Positions 5,348 to 6,328 of a DNA stretch of 6,328 bases are shown piece by piece. Each line of letters begins with the position of its first letter. Within the stretch, counting starts at the first letter, position 1. This DNA comes from Candidatus Gastranaerophilales bacterium (lineage in GTDB: Bacteria; Cyanobacteriota; Vampirovibrionia; Gastranaerophilales; Gastranaerophilaceae), in the NCBI GenBank assembly GCA_944325615.1, contig CALVAU010000001.1, positions 1 to 6,328 of the forward strand. Reading direction: 5' to 3'. Under the pieces are notes generated by a model, which saw only the letters and a list, made by a program, of their open reading frames with translations, made no database searches and had not been told where the DNA came from. Both the position numbers and the translations under genes were made by a program.

Positions 5348-5350
5348 AAC

Positions 5351-5929
5351 ATGAATTCAGAAAAACTCAAAGGAACAAAAACAGAACAGGCCTTAATCAA
5401 TGCATTTGCAGGTGAATCTCAAGCAAGAAACAGATATACTTATTTTGCAAAAAAAGCAAAAGAGGAGGGCTATGAACAAATTTCAGAAATATTTTTAATG
5501 ACCGCAGAAAACGAAAAAGAACACGCAAAATTATTTTACAAACACTTATGCAACACGACTGGTAACGTAACAGGTGCTTACACTTATGATATGGGCACCA
5601 CTGAAGAAAATCTTGCAAGTGCTATTTCAGGAGAACATGAAGAATGGACAAAGTTATATGTCGAAGCTGAAGAAATCGCAAGAGCAGAAGGGTTTGATGA
5701 AGTCGCTGACACTTTTAAATATGTAAGGGTATGCGAAAAACATCATGAAAACCGTTATAAAAAACTACTCGAAAATATAAAAAACGACACCGTATTTAAA
5801 AAAGATTCTGAAACTGAGTGGATGTGCAGAAAATGCGCTTACATTTACAAAGGCACAAGAGCACCGGAAAAATGCCCCAACTGCCACCATCCGAGAGCAT
5901 ATTTTGAAGTTTTGTGCGAAAAATATTAA
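5351..5929 (+). CDS. rbr: Rubrerythrin (192 aa)
   Basis: Rubrerythrin is a cytosolic di-iron peroxidase that reduces hydrogen peroxide to water, protecting anaerobes from oxidative stress; electrons reach it through rubredoxin and reductases encoded elsewhere. The N-terminal four-helix ferritin-like domain (1-145) shows the iron ligands expected from the family: E22 (FAGESQARNRY), E55 and H58 (ENEKEHAK), E95 and E98 (SGEHEEW), and E129 with H132 (CEKHHENRY). The C-terminal rubredoxin-like domain binds one iron through C159-x2-C162 and C175-x2-C178, separated by 12 residues, shorter than in free rubredoxin and normal for rubrerythrin. The length matches the classical form of about 190 residues. 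There is one extra cysteine near the end (C189). It appears to be its own transcription unit, with no clear terminator before the next gene 53 bases on. Confidence 0.97.
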   Translation: MNSEKLKGTKTEQALINAFAGESQARNRYTYFAKKAKEEGYEQISEIFLMTAENEKEHAKLFYKHLCNTTGNVTGAYTYDMGTTEENLASAISGEHEEWTKLYVEAEEIARAEGFDEVADTFKYVRVCEKHHENRYKKLLENIKNDTVFKKDSETEWMCRKCAYIYKGTRAPEKCPNCHHPRAYFEVLCEKY

Positions 5930-5963
5930 TTGTAAAAAAATGGTAAAAACGGCATGTTTGTCA

Positions 5964-5969
5964 TATAAT
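5964..5969 (+). promoter_or_regulatory. Perfect -10 box just upstream of the AsmA-like gene
   Basis: TATAAT lies 13 bases before the ATG at 5983. The sequence 17 bases upstream (TGGTAA) is only a weak -35. A start near 5976 would give a leader of about 7 bases beginning at AGGGAT, so the message would be almost leaderless. The gene may also be read through from rubrerythrin. Confidence 0.4.
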
Positions 5970-5982
5970 ACATAACAGGGAT

Positions 5983-6328
5983 ATGGGAATAAAATCAAAA
6001 ATTTTCATAAGTTTTTTAACTGTTTTCGTATTATACGGGGGGTATTATTATGGCATTCCTGCCGTTTTGAACCGTTCTGAAAATGTTGATTTTTTAAAAG
6101 ATTACATAAAAAAAGAATACGGATTTAATACTGAAATCTCAAACCCTAAAATCAAAATGGGATATCTGCCCGCGATTTGGATTAATGCTGACGGATTTGA
6201 TATTCTAAATGACGACAATACTTCTGCTCTTAGCCTCAAAGAAATAAAAACCCGAATAAAATTATTACCGCTTATATTCAACAAAGCTGAAATAAGCTAT
6301 TTTAAAGCAGATAATTTAAATATAAATT
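5983..6328 (+). CDS. AsmA-like membrane-anchored protein, N-terminal part (partial, 3' end outside window)
   Basis: The first 115 residues are visible and the frame is open to the window edge. A short basic N-terminus and a hydrophobic segment at about 7-29 form a signal anchor or uncleaved signal peptide, placing the rest outside the cytoplasmic membrane. Residues 35-115 match the usual start of AsmA/TamB-type envelope proteins: an amphipathic helix ending in 'YGFNTEI', then 'NPKIKMGYLPAIWINADGF', 'SALSLKEIKTRIKLLPLIFN' and a strand repeating 'AEISYFKADNLNI'. That family of long beta-groove proteins is linked to lipid transport between membranes and outer-membrane assembly, which implies a diderm envelope. 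The assignment rests on pattern, not on invariant residues. The ATG at 5983 is the only sensible start; AGGGA abuts it too closely for a normal ribosome-binding site. A TATAAT box lies just upstream. Confidence 0.65.
   Translation, partial: MGIKSKIFISFLTVFVLYGGYYYGIPAVLNRSENVDFLKDYIKKEYGFNTEISNPKIKMGYLPAIWINADGFDILNDDNTSALSLKEIKTRIKLLPLIFNKAEISYFKADNLNIN

Larger units (their letters stand above)
4979..5350. other. 372-base gap between the transporter ATPase and rubrerythrin genes
   Basis: It contains a weak plus-strand terminator candidate (5012-5033), a possible small minus-strand gene (5009-5182), and a perfect 7-base-pair hairpin CTAAAAA/TTTTTAG (5242-5248 and 5255-5261) with no T run after it on either strand. 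The right part must hold the rubrerythrin promoter, but I could not pick a convincing -35/-10 pair or a PerR-type palindrome. Confidence 0.6.

Noticed and set aside
1..6328. Recoded TGA codons, since no gene here ends in TGA
   Set aside because: Recognisable genes contain no in-frame TGA at conserved positions; absence of TGA stops among so few AT-rich genes is unremarkable.

Overview
The window is AT-rich, gene-dense bacterial DNA. Three things suggest an anaerobic gut bacterium of the Gastranaerophilales (Melainabacteria/Vampirovibrionia, the non-photosynthetic sisters of Cyanobacteria): a rubrerythrin, strong A/T codon bias with only TAA and TAG stops, and small proteins carrying short 'SFxG/VFxG' motifs of the kind I associate with that group. 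This placement is inference; there is no rRNA or other marker gene here.

Left part (1-1420): the 3' end of an unrecognised plus-strand gene converges on two minus-strand genes. One is an 83-residue protein whose strand pattern resembles an Sm/Hfq fold. The other is a 239-residue protein with a canonical EF-hand calcium loop, ending at a good intrinsic terminator. The gap at 1421-1797 holds a long imperfect stem-loop and, on the minus strand, a candidate small RNA: hairpin, C-rich anti-Shine-Dalgarno-like stretch, then a terminator hairpin with a U tract.

Middle (1798-4978): aroQ (type II 3-dehydroquinate dehydratase, shikimate pathway) abuts, with no gap, a minus-strand Gln/Asn-rich small protein. 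After an AT-rich divergent promoter region come two overlapping plus-strand genes. The first is a soluble PAS histidine kinase whose ATP-binding domain has lost key N-box and G2-box residues. The second is a MalK/UgpC-type sugar-importer ATPase. No permease, binding protein or response regulator is present.

Right part (4979-6328): a gap containing a possible 57-residue minus-strand gene, then rubrerythrin (peroxide defence) with a near-perfect Shine-Dalgarno. The last gene is the membrane-anchored start of an AsmA-like protein that runs off the window. The genes do not form one pathway; they look like housekeeping and accessory neighbours in short transcription units. The most notable items are the candidate small RNA, the degenerate kinase coupled to a transporter ATPase, and the Sm-like small protein. 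No mobile element, CRISPR array, tRNA or rRNA was seen.
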